NCBI GenBank assembly: GCA_902728285.1
Contig: CACVBU010000198.1
Span: 124,001 to 188,000, forward strand
Length of the DNA: 64,000 nt
Direction: 5' to 3'
Source: Clytia hemisphaerica
Lineage: Eukaryota > Cnidaria > Hydrozoa > Leptothecata > Clytiidae
Below the pieces are notes generated by a model that searched no databases, had not been told where the DNA came from, and saw only the letters and a program-made list of their open reading frames with translations. The translations under genes were made by a program, and so were the position numbers. Of the stretch, positions 36,980 through 48,025 are shown one piece after another (positions within the stretch are counted from its first letter, which is position 1; each line of letters starts with the position of its first letter).

Positions 36980-37235
36980 GCTAACTCGAAAATCTTAATT
37001 TAAGAAAAAAAATCGAGTTAGCTAACTCAAAAATTTTAATTTGTTAAACAAAATCGAGTTAATTAACTCGAAAATTTCGAAAGATTTTGATTTGACAAAA
37101 AAAATCGAGTTATTTAAAGAAATCAGAAATCGAGATAGATATTTTGATTGTGACGTCATAATTTTCGTTTGTTGACGTCATAACTCGGCTTTTTGCTAAC
37201 TCTGTTTTCTAACTCTGTTTTTCTAACTCGGGAAT
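36980..37235. repeat. TAACTCGAAAA inverted-word patch
   Basis: Repeated TAACTCGAAAAT and ATCGAGTTA words in both orientations are followed by TGACGTCATAA and a run of TCTAACTCTG words. 24640-24790 in ZIP intron 2 has the same vocabulary (CGAGTTA, TGACGTCA), so both are probably members of one degenerate foldback family. Confidence 0.45.
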
Positions 37236-37514
37236 TCCGAGCTTCCTCCAAAAATCTGAAACTAACTATGGTTGAAGAACCGTAGCTTTATCTAGGTACG
37301 GATAATCGTGCACCGGCACTTGACGAGAACGGTTATGAAAATGCTGGACAGGAACAAAAATGACATGATTCATGTTTCAAATTATCGTATCTACCATACG
37401 GGGATTTGTAGTTGAAAATTGATCTTTTTCGATTTGTATTTTCTAAAAATAGCTGATAGGTAAGCGGATAACAGTTTAGACTTTGCTTTTTCTGTCAAAT
37501 TTTGTATATTTTAG

Positions 37515-37624
37515 TCACAGACTACACGTTACAAGGTCAAGGAGCTGGGATGGTTCATTTTTTCACAAAAGTCCACGATTGAATGGCTGCTGGTCTCCAA
37601 CACTCTATTTCTGCTGTACTGTAG
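37515..37624 (+). CDS. Possible orphan exon of an unknown membrane protein
   Basis: After a pyrimidine-rich acceptor (TATATTTTAG) comes a 110-bp stretch open in one frame, ending at CTGTAG before GTAATA. It encodes 36 residues with a hydrophobic tail: WLLVSNTLFLLYC preceded by KELGWFIF. Codon choice is less AT-biased than the surroundings. I do not recognise the protein, and I could not find a matching next exon in the right phase. It could be an exon of an unannotated intergenic gene, a pseudoexon or chance. Confidence 0.2.
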
Positions 37625-37689
37625 GTAATAATTTGGTTGACCTGTTTCATAGGTTTCCCAATTTTAACCTTCCAATTTTTTTGTCAAAC

Positions 37690-38305
37690 GCAATCGAATC
37701 TCAATCGAATATTACCGCAATTTTCAGATTCGATTGACATTCGATTGCGTTCGATTGATGTTCGATTGCGTTCGATTGATGTTCGATTGCGTTCGATTGC
37801 GTTCGATCGCGTTCGATCGTCGATTCATTGACCCCCGGATTGTTCATTGCATAATTTCTACGGGAAATCGAAAGTAATTTCATTCAGCTTGTGATGTTTG
37901 AGAGCTTGGACATTGGATGTTGGGAAGCTGCAAGAATAAAGCCAGACGATCTCAATCGAACGGAATCGACAATCTAACCAGTCGAACAACAATCGAACCA
38001 ATCGAACTGTCGAATATTACCCAGAATTTTGACGTTCAATTGTTGAATTGAGATTCAATTGCGTTCAACAATCAAATTTCAATCGGTCGATTGCGTTCGA
38101 TTTGATTCGATTGTCGATTCCGTTCGATTGAGATCGTCTGGTTTAAAGCAAGTCAAAATTCTTAATTGCAAATTGCTGCTATCCAGATGTAATTAATCGA
38201 ACAAAATCGAATTAGATTTTTAATCAAATTTATCGAATCTACAGTACAGTAATCGAATTTTACCCTTCGATTAAATTTCGATTAATCGAAGCTATTGAAC
38301 GATAA
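37690..38305. repeat. TTCGATTGCG/CAATCGAA word array with embedded foldback
   Basis: About 25 copies of TTCGATTG or CAATCGAA fill the stretch. Within it, 37942-38141 is a clean foldback: CCAGACGATCTCAATCGAAC at the left is matched perfectly by its complement at the right (ending GATCGTCTGG), with arms of at least 34 bp. The minus-strand Penelope-like element sits directly to the right, and similar TCGAAT text resumes after its far end near 42392. Confidence 0.7.
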
Positions 38306-39026
38306 TCGGAGTTATATATATATAGTGAAGATATGTAATATCTGTCATTTTAGAAAAAGAAAAGTATTGATATATAAATAACTCAAACTGATAAAAACGA
38401 AAAAAGTTAAGAATATTTTTGTTAATTGTGTGTATTTACGATTTTTTTGGTATTTTTTATTTTTTAATCATTCCGAAACAGAGGGTAATTTAGCAAAAAG
38501 TTAAAGGGAATTTAAATAGTGGTATGTGAAAGAAAAACCTAATCCAAATGAAGATAGAAGAAAAGTAATAGTGGAGAAACAATGAATTGAAAAAACTTTT
38601 TTGATAAACACACTTCCGTAAGTTCATCAAAATACATACAAAATGGGGACAAATACAAAAGCAAACACATCAATTAAAAAAAAAAAAAAAAGATACATAA
38701 ACAAAACAAAACAAAACCCGAAGTCCCAGACTTGTGACTGGCATAGTGACTTTCCACGTGTTTAAGGGCCCACACTCAGTCGCCTTCGGAAAACATAATA
38801 GAAAAAGGAACTGACCAGCAGCTTCCAAATAAATAACAGACAACAAACAGACACTACAACAAACACAATCTTACATAAAAATAGAAAAAATCACACAAAA
38901 ACTGAAAAGAATAGAATCGTAAGTTGGCCGAGAACCCGGTTCGGCGTGCCGCGACGGGAGAACTGCACAGGGCAAAGAAAAGTAGGAAATGAATACCTCC
39001 GATGCTAATGCCGATTCTTTAGACAG

Positions 39027-39063
<37 letters not shown>

Positions 39064-39112
39064 AAACAAACAAACAAACAAACAAACAAACAAACAAACA
39101 AACAAACAAACA
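39027..39112. repeat. Poly(A) tract followed by (CAAA)n
   Basis: About 35 A residues are followed by about 13 copies of CAAA on the + strand. It lies in the 3' UTR of the minus-strand Penelope-like element. Apparent reading frames across it are artefacts. Confidence 0.9.
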
Positions 39113-39137
39113 CACATACAATACACAAGAAACAATT

Positions 39138-42069
39138 TCACAATTTGAAAATATGTAAAAATTCTTCGACGGTTTTCCCATACTTCATAAAACAGTCAGG
39201 AAACCTGGAAAAACATTTGACAACTTGCTTCTTCAAGAAAGCGTTTGAAGCACCCTGGTTTCGCATTCGAATGAAAAGCTCAGTGACTCTAGGAGTCAGA
39301 TCTTCAAACATGAGTGTGCTACGTGCTATCCGTAAAATTTCTGAAAAGACGGATCCATAAAAAATGCACGATGGGATGTTACTGTCGGCATGTGGCATCC
39401 TTACAATGAAGAAGGGAAAGGCATCTCTCTTATCAAAAAGTTTATATCTAAAAATATTGTTTTCAACGGTGATATCTAAATCTAAAAACGATGCATGGTT
39501 TCCATGGTGCTCAACTTTGAGATCTAGTTCTTTAGGGTAAATCTGTTTGTAGCAATTATGAAACTCATCTCTGTCATTTAAGGCACACAAATCATCAATA
39601 AATCTACCTACAGAGTGGAAGTTATAGGCACTAGGCGAACTAGCAGAAATGAGACCTTTGACATACTCAGATTCAAAATGGTACAAAAACAAATTTGCCC
39701 AAAAAGGAGCAGGATCTATTCCCATGGGAATTCCAATGCACTGTTTAAGAATAGAATTGCCAACTTTGAAAAAGCAATTTTTTATCAGAAAGGACACACA
39801 CTCAGACAGTGAAGTACTAGTAAAGAACCTATCATCCTTCCCTTTTGTAGTCCAGTATGCTGAAGTATTTGAAAAACCAAGTTTATTTCTACAACCTAAA
39901 TCAAACACAAAGTTAATAATTTTGGTTAAAATTTCAATGAGAAGATCGTGTGGAAGGGTTGTGTACAGTGTTGCAAAATCGAATGTCGAAATTCGTTTTG
40001 CTTTTTTCTTGGCATTGATTCTGTTAAGATGTCCAATAACAGGCGAAGAATTTTGTACAACCCAGAACTTATTGAAACTAGAAAAGAAACGAGATTTATG
40101 ATGGAATTGCTCAACATGTTTGTATAGAACTTTGAAGACCATGGATACAGCACGAGACAGCGGTTTGGTACTACATGATTTGGAAGCAATGATGAAGCGG
40201 CAACCAATAGGATTCTTATGCATTTTAGGAATCCAATACATAATGGGGAGAGTTTTCATTTTGTCAGATAATGATAATCCAAATGTTTTACACAAGTTTT
40301 CGCTATTTTCTAAAATGGAGTTCAAATCAAGATTAGAAGGCTGATAGGTGTTATTTCCAGAGATTTCTCTCAGTAATCTAGAAACATAAAACTTTTTACA
40401 AATCAAAGCAAAGTTCTTAGATGCTTTGTCGATTGTGACAATGACAAATCTTTTCTGTAAGGTTTCCAGATATGCCAGCACTTCTGGATTCTTTAGAATA
40501 GGTTTAGTGTCATGTATTTTCGTTTTCTTTTTGAGTTTTCTAATCTTAATTTCAACTTTCGAAATAATTGTGTCCCTCCAAAATTTAAATGCCCCAGCTT
40601 TGAATTTAGTTTTTTGCTCTAAAGTATCAATGCATTCATCTAAACTAAAAATTTCGAACATCTAAACTAGTAATGATATTTTCTAAAGCTCTTTTAAAAT
40701 TTACACGTTTTGGTTCACGGTAGTTGGGGCCTTTTGTTAAAAGTTTACGTAATTTAGAATTTTCTACAATTCTCAAATCACCAGTTATAATGTGTTGGTG
40801 GAAAGGATCACAAAATTCTGAATTAACACATTCACAACGATCAGAGTCAAGTGTAAATGAGACCTCATCATCGATAAAAATAGAATTTACAGTGTCTTGA
40901 TAATTGAGAATTTTATTTCGTATAGTTTTATGTAGAGAATAAGTTACAACTGGTCTATTTTCTTTGGTCGTCAAAGGTTCAGGAAGAAGTTCTAAAATGT
41001 CAGGTTGGTTTAAAATAGAAGGAAGATGAATGAGTTCTATGGCTTTGTTGTCAAAAAATACATTGCAAATATGTTTTGGTGCTACTTTCTTTGCTTTACT
41101 AGGGAGTGGAATATAAATAAGAGTTTCGATGATATCCAAAATGTAAAGATAGTGTTGCTCAGAGAAAGAGTCAAGAGAAACCAAAGGACCACGTGAGATA
41201 ATTTCGGAAGCAATTTTCTTCAAAGTCGATTTCTTTAGCCTGTTAAGTGCAACTCTGATATCATAGAAAGAATCAATGATGTCATTCTGAAGATGATTGT
41301 CAAGAAAATTGAAAAAGTCTGTGTGGCTAGAAAGTATTTGATGGTTATTTCTATTATTACGACTGTGTGTCATTCGAGAGATAAATCTGGTGATTTTAGG
41401 AAATAGTTTTCCCACTGGAAGATTTTGATCATGTCCCCTAGCTCTCTCATTAAGACCGTAGGGGAAGACAGTTCGGAGCTCCTTCATCTAGAAATTTTCT
41501 CGGTCTACACGTTGTTTTCTAGCTTCTGGACAGACTTTCTTTTCTACATAACCATCCCCATTGAAAACTTCAATGACCTGAATATTGAAACCTGCACCTG
41601 GGCAAGCATCTTTGAAATGATTTATCATATGCTGACAACCAGTCTTTGCAGTTCTATGGATGTTCATTCGGATATTTAATTGTTTTGTAGTTTCTCCAAC
41701 ATATTGTAGGTTACAACGTTTGCAAGAAAGAAGATATATAAGATTTTGAGAATGGCAGGAAATGGTTTCATTGGAATGATTTATTATTTGATAAGTTTTT
41801 TTAGTCACATTAGACATGAAAAAAGAATTTGTTGAAAGGTTAGGGCAAGTCATGCATCTAAGCCTGTGAGACTGTGCACGACCGGATGGCTGATCCCCAT
41901 TGGCTGATGAAACAGATGTGGAAGGACTTCCTGCTTCCGCTGAAACACCAACTATGGCTTTACCCTGTCGAGGATTAACCAACCTCCTAGGGCGATTCCC
42001 ACCATCCCTAGGGGAAGTCACCCGGGGAGGGGGCTGCCCTCCCCGAGTTTGCGATCTGGTTATAGGCAT
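39138..42069 (-). pseudogene. Naiad-like GIY-YIG plus reverse transcriptase, two lesions
   Basis: The frame opens with ATG at 42069 and reads 193 codons. It starts with a basic, proline-rich leader, then a Cys pair CMTC, then the nuclease core LIYLLSCKRC, QYVGETTKQL and RMNIHR. An in-frame TAG at 41488-41490 interrupts it exactly where the reading continues as KELRTVFPYGLNERA. The second part runs to 40645. There, a T-run near 40655 shifts the frame by one into a 507-codon RT: STFDFATLYTTLP (motif A), GIPMGIDPAPFWANLF (motif B) and FIDDLCALND (motif C, the YxDD box as FIDD), ending at 39138. One stop and one 1-nt shift are the only breaks, so this copy is young, or the T-run break could be an assembly error. 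Confidence 0.8.
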
Positions 42070-42741
42070 GTCTAGAAAATATAATAATTGAATCAGTGGT
42101 TAAAAAGTTAGATTTTTCATTTTAGTGGCTATATGTTCATGAATGCTTAGGTTGTGTGTGTATAAGATGTTGATAATCAAAAAAGACTGGAAAGGAAAAC
42201 AAGTATAGTTATAGAGAAATATGAGAGGGGTCTGATGACATACAGAACATAGGAACCTGTGGTACCAGCAAAAGAAAGTTTAAGAGGGAGGAAAGCCTCA
42301 ACACTGCAAAAACATGACTCAAGGATATATATAGTGAAGATATGTAATATCTGTCATTTTAGAAAAAGAAAAGTATTGATATATAAATATATATATATCG
42401 AATTTTCCAACTTTTTTTTCGATTATGGATTTAATTTGATTAGTACTGTGAGATCGGGTAACTTGCATCAGTGGAGGCAAACATGCATAGCCCTCAAATG
42501 AATGACCTGTCTGGTCATTAAAATGTAACTACGCAGCTCTGCAAAGGCGTTACATTTTATGTGCGTAATGACATTGCACCATTCTTCGAGCCCATTTTCG
42601 AATTCTCGAACAGAGTAGTAAATGAAGCATTGATGCTTTTAAAAATTTAATATTCTTCTCTGTGTTATCTACAGACAACCCAACAATCCAGACCACAAAT
42701 CTGAAGCACCTGAATTACACAAACTCCTTTCTGCAATGATA

Positions 42742-43220
42742 CCTTAAGGGAAGAAATTTTCGCGAGAAGAAATTTTCGCACAATTTAATTTCGCGAATCA
42801 GAGTTTCAAAATGGGAAATTTCGCGGAATTTAATTTCGCGAATGAGCCGATGATTTTAAAAGTTTCACGGAATTTAATTTCGCGATTGAGAAGAATTTAT
42901 CAACTTAGATTAACTTTTAAGCATCACGGAGTTGTTTATATTTGTTTATATTTGATAAAAAATACACGTTATAATGCTTAAAAATCAATTGTGTCCATCT
43001 TATTTGGTAATACCTGGTCAAAAACAACAAAATAAAAGAAGAAGAAAATAAATCAAATTTCGCGGAATTTAGTTTCGCGATTTAACAATTTTGGTGTGTT
43101 TGTTCGGAAGAAATTTTCGCGGAATTTAATTTTGCGAATTTGGGCGTAATTCGCAAAATTAAATTCCGCGAAAATTTCTTCCGCAAAAATTTCTTCTCGC
43201 GAAAATTCCTTCCCTTAAGG
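42742..43220. mobile_element. MITE with TIR CCTTAAGGGAAGAAATTTTC in the LINE endonuclease
   Basis: About 60-bp inverted termini, CCTTAAGGGAAGAAATTTTC at 42742 and its complement ending at 43220, are flanked by TA on both sides (42740-42741, 43221-43222). Removing the MITE and one TA rejoins the LINE reading frame without loss (S-A-M-I followed by A-K-I-D). That directly dates the MITE after the LINE and shows a precise 2-bp duplication. A one-ended relative is at 21786. Confidence 0.9.
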
Positions 43221-43502
43221 TAGCAAAAATTGATAGTATTACTGATTGTACACTTGACACATACATCCTTGGGGATTTTAACAGACACCTCTTAATGATG
43301 AGACTTCAACCCCAACAGGAAATTGCAATAAACAGCTTCTGGACGTTTTAAATGTTTTTAAAGCAGACTTGCACATTAATCAACACACCGTGATGGTAAT
43401 ATTTTAGACTTTTTATTCACAAACAACACAGACACTATATTTAACTACACATGCTCACCTACTATCTATTCAGATCATCTTGTTGTAGATGTTACAACAC
43501 AT

Positions 43503-45599
43503 TTGAATTTTGATGATCAATTCGGAGAAACTGAAGAACGTAACTTAATAAGCAAATTTGACCTCTACAACTTCCAAAGTGATAAAATTCACTGGGAAAT
43601 TATTAACAAAGAATTAACAGACATTAATTGGTCTCAAGAACTGGACACAAATCTATATGACCCAAATCGTCAATATGCCAACTTCCTTGAAAAATGTCTT
43701 CTGATTGTGAAAAAGGACAAGCATTTGCCAAAGAGAAAACCTCCAAAAAATTTTTCAAAGATTCCAAGAGATCGTCGTATTCTTATAAGAAAACGTAAAA
43801 GAGAGAGAGAGAGAGAGTCAAAAAGAATTTCAAAACCAATAAAACAAATCAGAAACTAATTGACATTGAACTGGTGCTACAGCAATCCCACAAAAATGAA
43901 CGCGATAAAGCAGAGCTGGATGCCTCACTGAAAATCAAAAGCAATCCTAAATACTTCTACTCCTATGCAAAAAGATTCTCAAAAACTAAACCTCTTTTAC
44001 CACTCCCAAAACAGACTACAGTTTTCTGAATTCAAATGAGACAAAAGACTCCTCAACCCTTGAGCACATTACTTTCACAGAAGATGATTTCATCCAACAA
44101 ATTGACACTATTCCAGCCAACTCGTCAGCTGGACCAGATGGCTTGCGAGCAAAGTTTTTCAAAATGTGTAAGAAATCACAAGAAAATTATTGACCTGTTG
44201 CCCTGACATCATACCACTAAAATATTTGAGAAAATAGTCAGAGAGAAATTGCAAACCCACCTTGAAGAAAACAACCTATACAATCCAACACAACACGGTT
44301 TCAGACCAGGGCGATCTTGCTTGAGCCAACTATTGGCTCATGTAGAAAGACTGATATCTCACCTACAAAACAATGAAAATATTGATGTAATCTACCTTGA
44401 CTTCAGCAAGGCCTTTGACATGGTGGACCATCAAATCTTGCTACATAAGCTAAAAATCAATGGAATCAAAGGACAGCTATTGAACTGGATACAATCCTTC
44501 CTTACTGAGAGATACCAAAAAGTTTCCATAAACACGTTCCTGTCAGATGAAGTGAAAGTTACAAGCGGAGTTCCACAAGGCTCAGTTCTGGGCCCCCTCT
44601 TGTTTCTGGTAATGATTAGTGACAACAACGAAAAGATTAAACATTCCATCCTCTCATCTTTTACTGATGACACAAGACTTATGAAGGCAATATCTTGCGC
44701 TGCAGATGTGAGTCTGCTTCAAGATGATCTAGACATTGTCTATGACTGGACATCCGTCAACAATATGGAGCTCAATGGAAAAAAGTTTGAACACATTGCA
44801 TATGGAAAAATGAACAACTGAAAGTACACTCAGTCTACAAATCAGATGTACAGCAGCCAATCAAAATAAGAAGTGCAGTGAAAGAAAGACCTGGGTATCC
44901 TACTCTCAAACAACCTGTCATATGAAATGCACATTCAAACGATCACTGACAGAGTCAAGGGTATAAGTGCCTGGATATACAGAACCTTCAAGTCCAGAGA
45001 TAAATCAGTAATGATCACTCTTTGGAAGACATTGGTACTTCCTGGTACTTCAACATCTGGAATACTGCTCCCAGCTATGGTCTCCTACAAAGCGATCCCT
45101 GATGCAAGAACTGGAGTATCTGCAAAAATCCTTTATAAAAGGGATCCAACTTCCACCCAATTTGAATTATTCGGAGAAGCTCAAACACCTCAATATGTAC
45201 AGTCTCGAGAGAAGACGCGAAAGATACCAAATTATATATACATGGTGTATAATCGAACAACTGGTGCCAAATTTTAACTATGGTGAAGGGGAAGGCGGTA
45301 TTTATTCATATACAAACCAACGCCTGGGAAGAAAATGCCACCTCAAACCAGTGAATACAACAAACAAGAACATTTGGAAGAGCTATCTTTCAAACACCGG
45401 CCCAAGACTATTCAATGTGTTACCAAGAAAAATACGTGACATGACCAAATGTTCCAAAAATTCCTTCAAAAAACAACTTGATCAATTTCTCCAAGATTTT
45501 CCCGACCAGCCACTGCTCCCTGCCTATCTCCCTTACAGGATGGCTGACTCGAATTCAATTGTTGAAATGGTCAAACACCGGACCCCACGGGTTGAGTGA
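43503..45599 (+). pseudogene. LINE ORF2 remains (linker, RT, C-terminal domain)
   Basis: Readable blocks are 43503-43859 (endonuclease/RT linker, ending in an AGAG-run that shifts the frame), 44043-44180, 44205-44821 (RT palm) and 44885-45599 (thumb/C-terminal, frame change near 45055). The palm motif C is FTDD; the usual residue before DD in this group is A (FADD), so this is a substitution in the catalytic box. The C-terminal block has LVLP, YSEKLKHLNMYSLERRRERY and FLQDFPDQP, as is usual for the family. Confidence 0.8.
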
Positions 45600-45620
45600 G
45601 CAGAGAAGCTTTGAAAAATG

Positions 45621-47403
45621 GGTCGGTCGGTTGGTAGCTAAAATTGGCACATTTTTTTCATTCTTCCACCAAAAACAACAATGTTTGAAATCCCTCGAGC
45701 AATCCTGGAATCCAAACGCGAACATAAAGAATACCCAGATACACAAAGGCACGTGCCGCGATCACAAGATAACTTCTACATTTGTAGATTAAGGCGGTCC
45801 TCTAAGTATGGATTACACCGGGACATTTTCTGTGCTTGAAGTGGATGTTGTTTATAGAAGAATCAAAGCAATCAGTTAAGAAAGAACCGCAGAGGTAAGT
45901 TATCATGTGGAAAGGAGGTAAACAAAATTTGATTTTTCCGACTCAAAGTGGAACACTTTTTCTCAAGTATTGAGTCGGTCAGAGGACACAAACCAAACTA
46001 TCAATTGGCCTGGCCCATTTCCTTTTTGGGAAAAATTTAGGGTGTAACCCCCCTCAACCAGCAGGGGGGGGGCTGACGCTATGGACTTTAGTGTATTAAC
46101 TAGGACTTAAAAATTTAAACGCTGTCTCGGGAATTGAATGAAAAAATTTGGTTGGCTGATATTCAGGCTGCTGTACCTGGCTGTTGTACGCTTGCAATCG
46201 GTCATTTTGTCTCATTTTAAGTTAATTTTAATTAATTGTCTTGGGAACTTGATTCGGGTAATTCTCATCCTCTCCTCAAATACATCCTGTAGATGACTGA
46301 TGTTGTTTTTCTGAAAGCTTGATTTCCTAGTGTGACTAACTGATATTAATGCATGGTTATGAAAATGCTCCTTTAGGCGAATGCAATATGCTATTGCATA
46401 ACTTATTACTTTTAAGAGTCTTTTGGGAGAATGCAACAGTACAATGGTCTTGGTTGAATTACTTATTACAGTACTCAAGCAGAAATTTTTTCAAATCGTT
46501 TTCTCATTAATGACTAATTATTACCTCATACCGTAAGTTGGTCTAATGTTGACATCCCTCTTCTAATTTCGACACTCTTCTTTAGAGATAGGAATAATAA
46601 AAGGTTGGAATTGCCGATGGAAATTATCTTTTGTTGTTTTATGGGCCAAGCTACCCAAAAAGAGGGTCGATCAGTTCGTGAAAAAATAAAAATAAAAGTA
46701 GAATTTCACCTATTAAATCTCCTAAAAAGGCAGCAAAAACTACTACATCTTAAATAAAAATTGCGAAATAGAAAATAAAAAGACAAAAAAGTCAAATTCA
46801 TGGGAAAAAAGAATTGAGCATGAAATTCTCAAAACCTTGGAAAAACTATTTCTTAAATTTGACCATCTGTAAAGCAATGAAAACAAAAATGTACTATATA
46901 CCAAGATCAATTTTCGATTTTTGGAATTTCAGGGTCAGTCGGGCCCGTAAAACAACTTATCAAATTGGTCTTGCTTTAGTTCTTGCTGATAACTTCCTGA
47001 ATGTTAAACACTCATTCTGCTACAAAATGAAAGATATTTGAAAAATTATGATTTCGGATCGGACATTTTTCGGTGACACTTCCGATCACAAGACCTATAA
47101 AACAGTAACCAAATGGAAAATTAATACTTTTTGACATATTTCCAAACACGTATGGATTGAACCCTCAAGCTTAAAAGATCTTCAATAAACAGTCTTGTGG
47201 GGATAATGTACAATGATTTTGGACAGGACAAATTCTGGTTACAAAATGGAGGTAAGTAGAAAATCACTGCTAGAGCAAGATGCAAAAAAGGTTTCAAGAT
47301 GAATAAGTTGCCTATAGAAAATCACAGCTCCAGGTCAAATACCTTCCTGAAAAGAAAGTGCTACCATAAAACTGAGCCACTTTTTTACCTATCAACATGA
47401 TAG
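45621..47403. other. Intergenic; no gene recognised
   Basis: Only a G-run patch near 46050-46070 stands out. The open stretches are short and AT-biased. Confidence 0.4.
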
Positions 47404-48025
47404 GAGTTGCGGAATGAGCGTTCTGTTTTCGCAAAGCGAAGTATAGTTAACTCATTGCACCCGCTTCTTTCAAAAGTTAACGCTTGCTACGCTTGCTTCT
47501 ATCAGTACAATTGGAGTACGTTTTATTACGCCATGCCACAGCTCAATTCCTAGTTTCCTGATTTTTTGTTTAAACCGTCTAATAGAATGTTCTTGAACAC
47601 ATCAAAAGCCCTTTGGATAGTGCATAATTATTATATCATTTTTATTGTAAGTGAAAAAAAAGATGGCAAAGGATGCTCCACTCGCTATTTGCGCCACTGA
47701 CCTTTATATAACCCTGGACAAAGCTTCTCAATCCCAGCCAAGCAAAATCTTTGATCGGAGTTTTTTGAAAATTGGTACCCTAATGTCGGCACTACTCGAT
47801 AGCGTTGTAAATGCATCGAGAGAGCTAGGTCTACTCTCCCTCAAATTCTTTTGATGATGTAGCGGCGTTAGACGTTAATTTTTAGCATTGCAATGGCTTC
47901 TCCTTGGGTACCAATTCTAAAAAAACTCCAATCAAAGATGGCAGATATTGCTTGGTCCAGGGTTATATAAAGGTCAGTGATTTGCGCGCTCAAACGCTTA
48001 AACGCTCATTCCACAAAAATTGCCA
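47404..48025. mobile_element. Nested foldback MITE with GGAATGAGCGTT outer ends
   Basis: The outer ends are inverted: GCGGAATGAGCGTT at 47406 and AACGCTCATTCC ending near 48014. Inside, a stronger inverted pair of about 95 bp runs from 47686 to 47780 (CACTGACCTTTATATAACCC through ATTGGTACCC) and from 47906 to 47992. The left end is followed by TTTTCGCAAAGCGAAG, which recurs at 46-66 and, inverted, at 7531-7557. No coding. Confidence 0.65.

Larger units (their letters stand above)
38317..42389 (-). mobile_element. Penelope-like element with N-terminal GIY-YIG (Naiad-like)
   Basis: Identical 64-bp direct repeats (38317-38380 and 42326-42389, both containing GTGAAGATATGTAATATCTG) bracket a 3.9-kb interior read on the minus strand. 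The interior encodes a GIY-YIG endonuclease first and the reverse transcriptase second. That permuted order is described for the Naiad clade of Penelope-like elements. The 64-bp repeats may be pseudo-LTR remnants or an unusually long target duplication; I cannot tell which. No hammerhead ribozyme core (CTGATGA with GAAA) was recognised in them. The 3' UTR on the minus strand includes an A/T homopolymer with (GTTT)n. Confidence 0.75.
42500..45620 (+). mobile_element. CR1/Jockey-superfamily LINE, degraded
   Basis: Endonuclease pieces (GVTFYVRNDIAPF near 42546, IYRQPNNPDHKS near 42667, YILGDFN near 43262) are followed by the RT. A characteristic stretch NPKYFYSYAKRFSKTK lies near 43945, then SSAGPDGL, then ENYRPVALTSY, HGFRPGRS, YLDFSKAFDMVDH, GVPQGSVLGPLLFL and FTDDTRL, and a typical C-terminal tail to 45599. 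Multiple stops and frame changes are present. A piece of the RT between FFKMC and ENYRPV is missing, an internal deletion near 44168-44190. The 5' end is unclear. A MITE splits the endonuclease region. Confidence 0.85.

Noticed and set aside
38871..39360. Open frames over the poly(A)/(CAAA)n tract
   Set aside because: Poly-Lys or NKQT and poly-Phe/CLFV repeats arise from the microsatellite; the real coding frame here is the minus-strand Penelope RT that ends at 39138.
42181..42330. Hammerhead ribozyme in the Penelope flank (TCTGATGAC on the + strand)
   Set aside because: No paired stem II and GAAA follow at the required place, on either strand.
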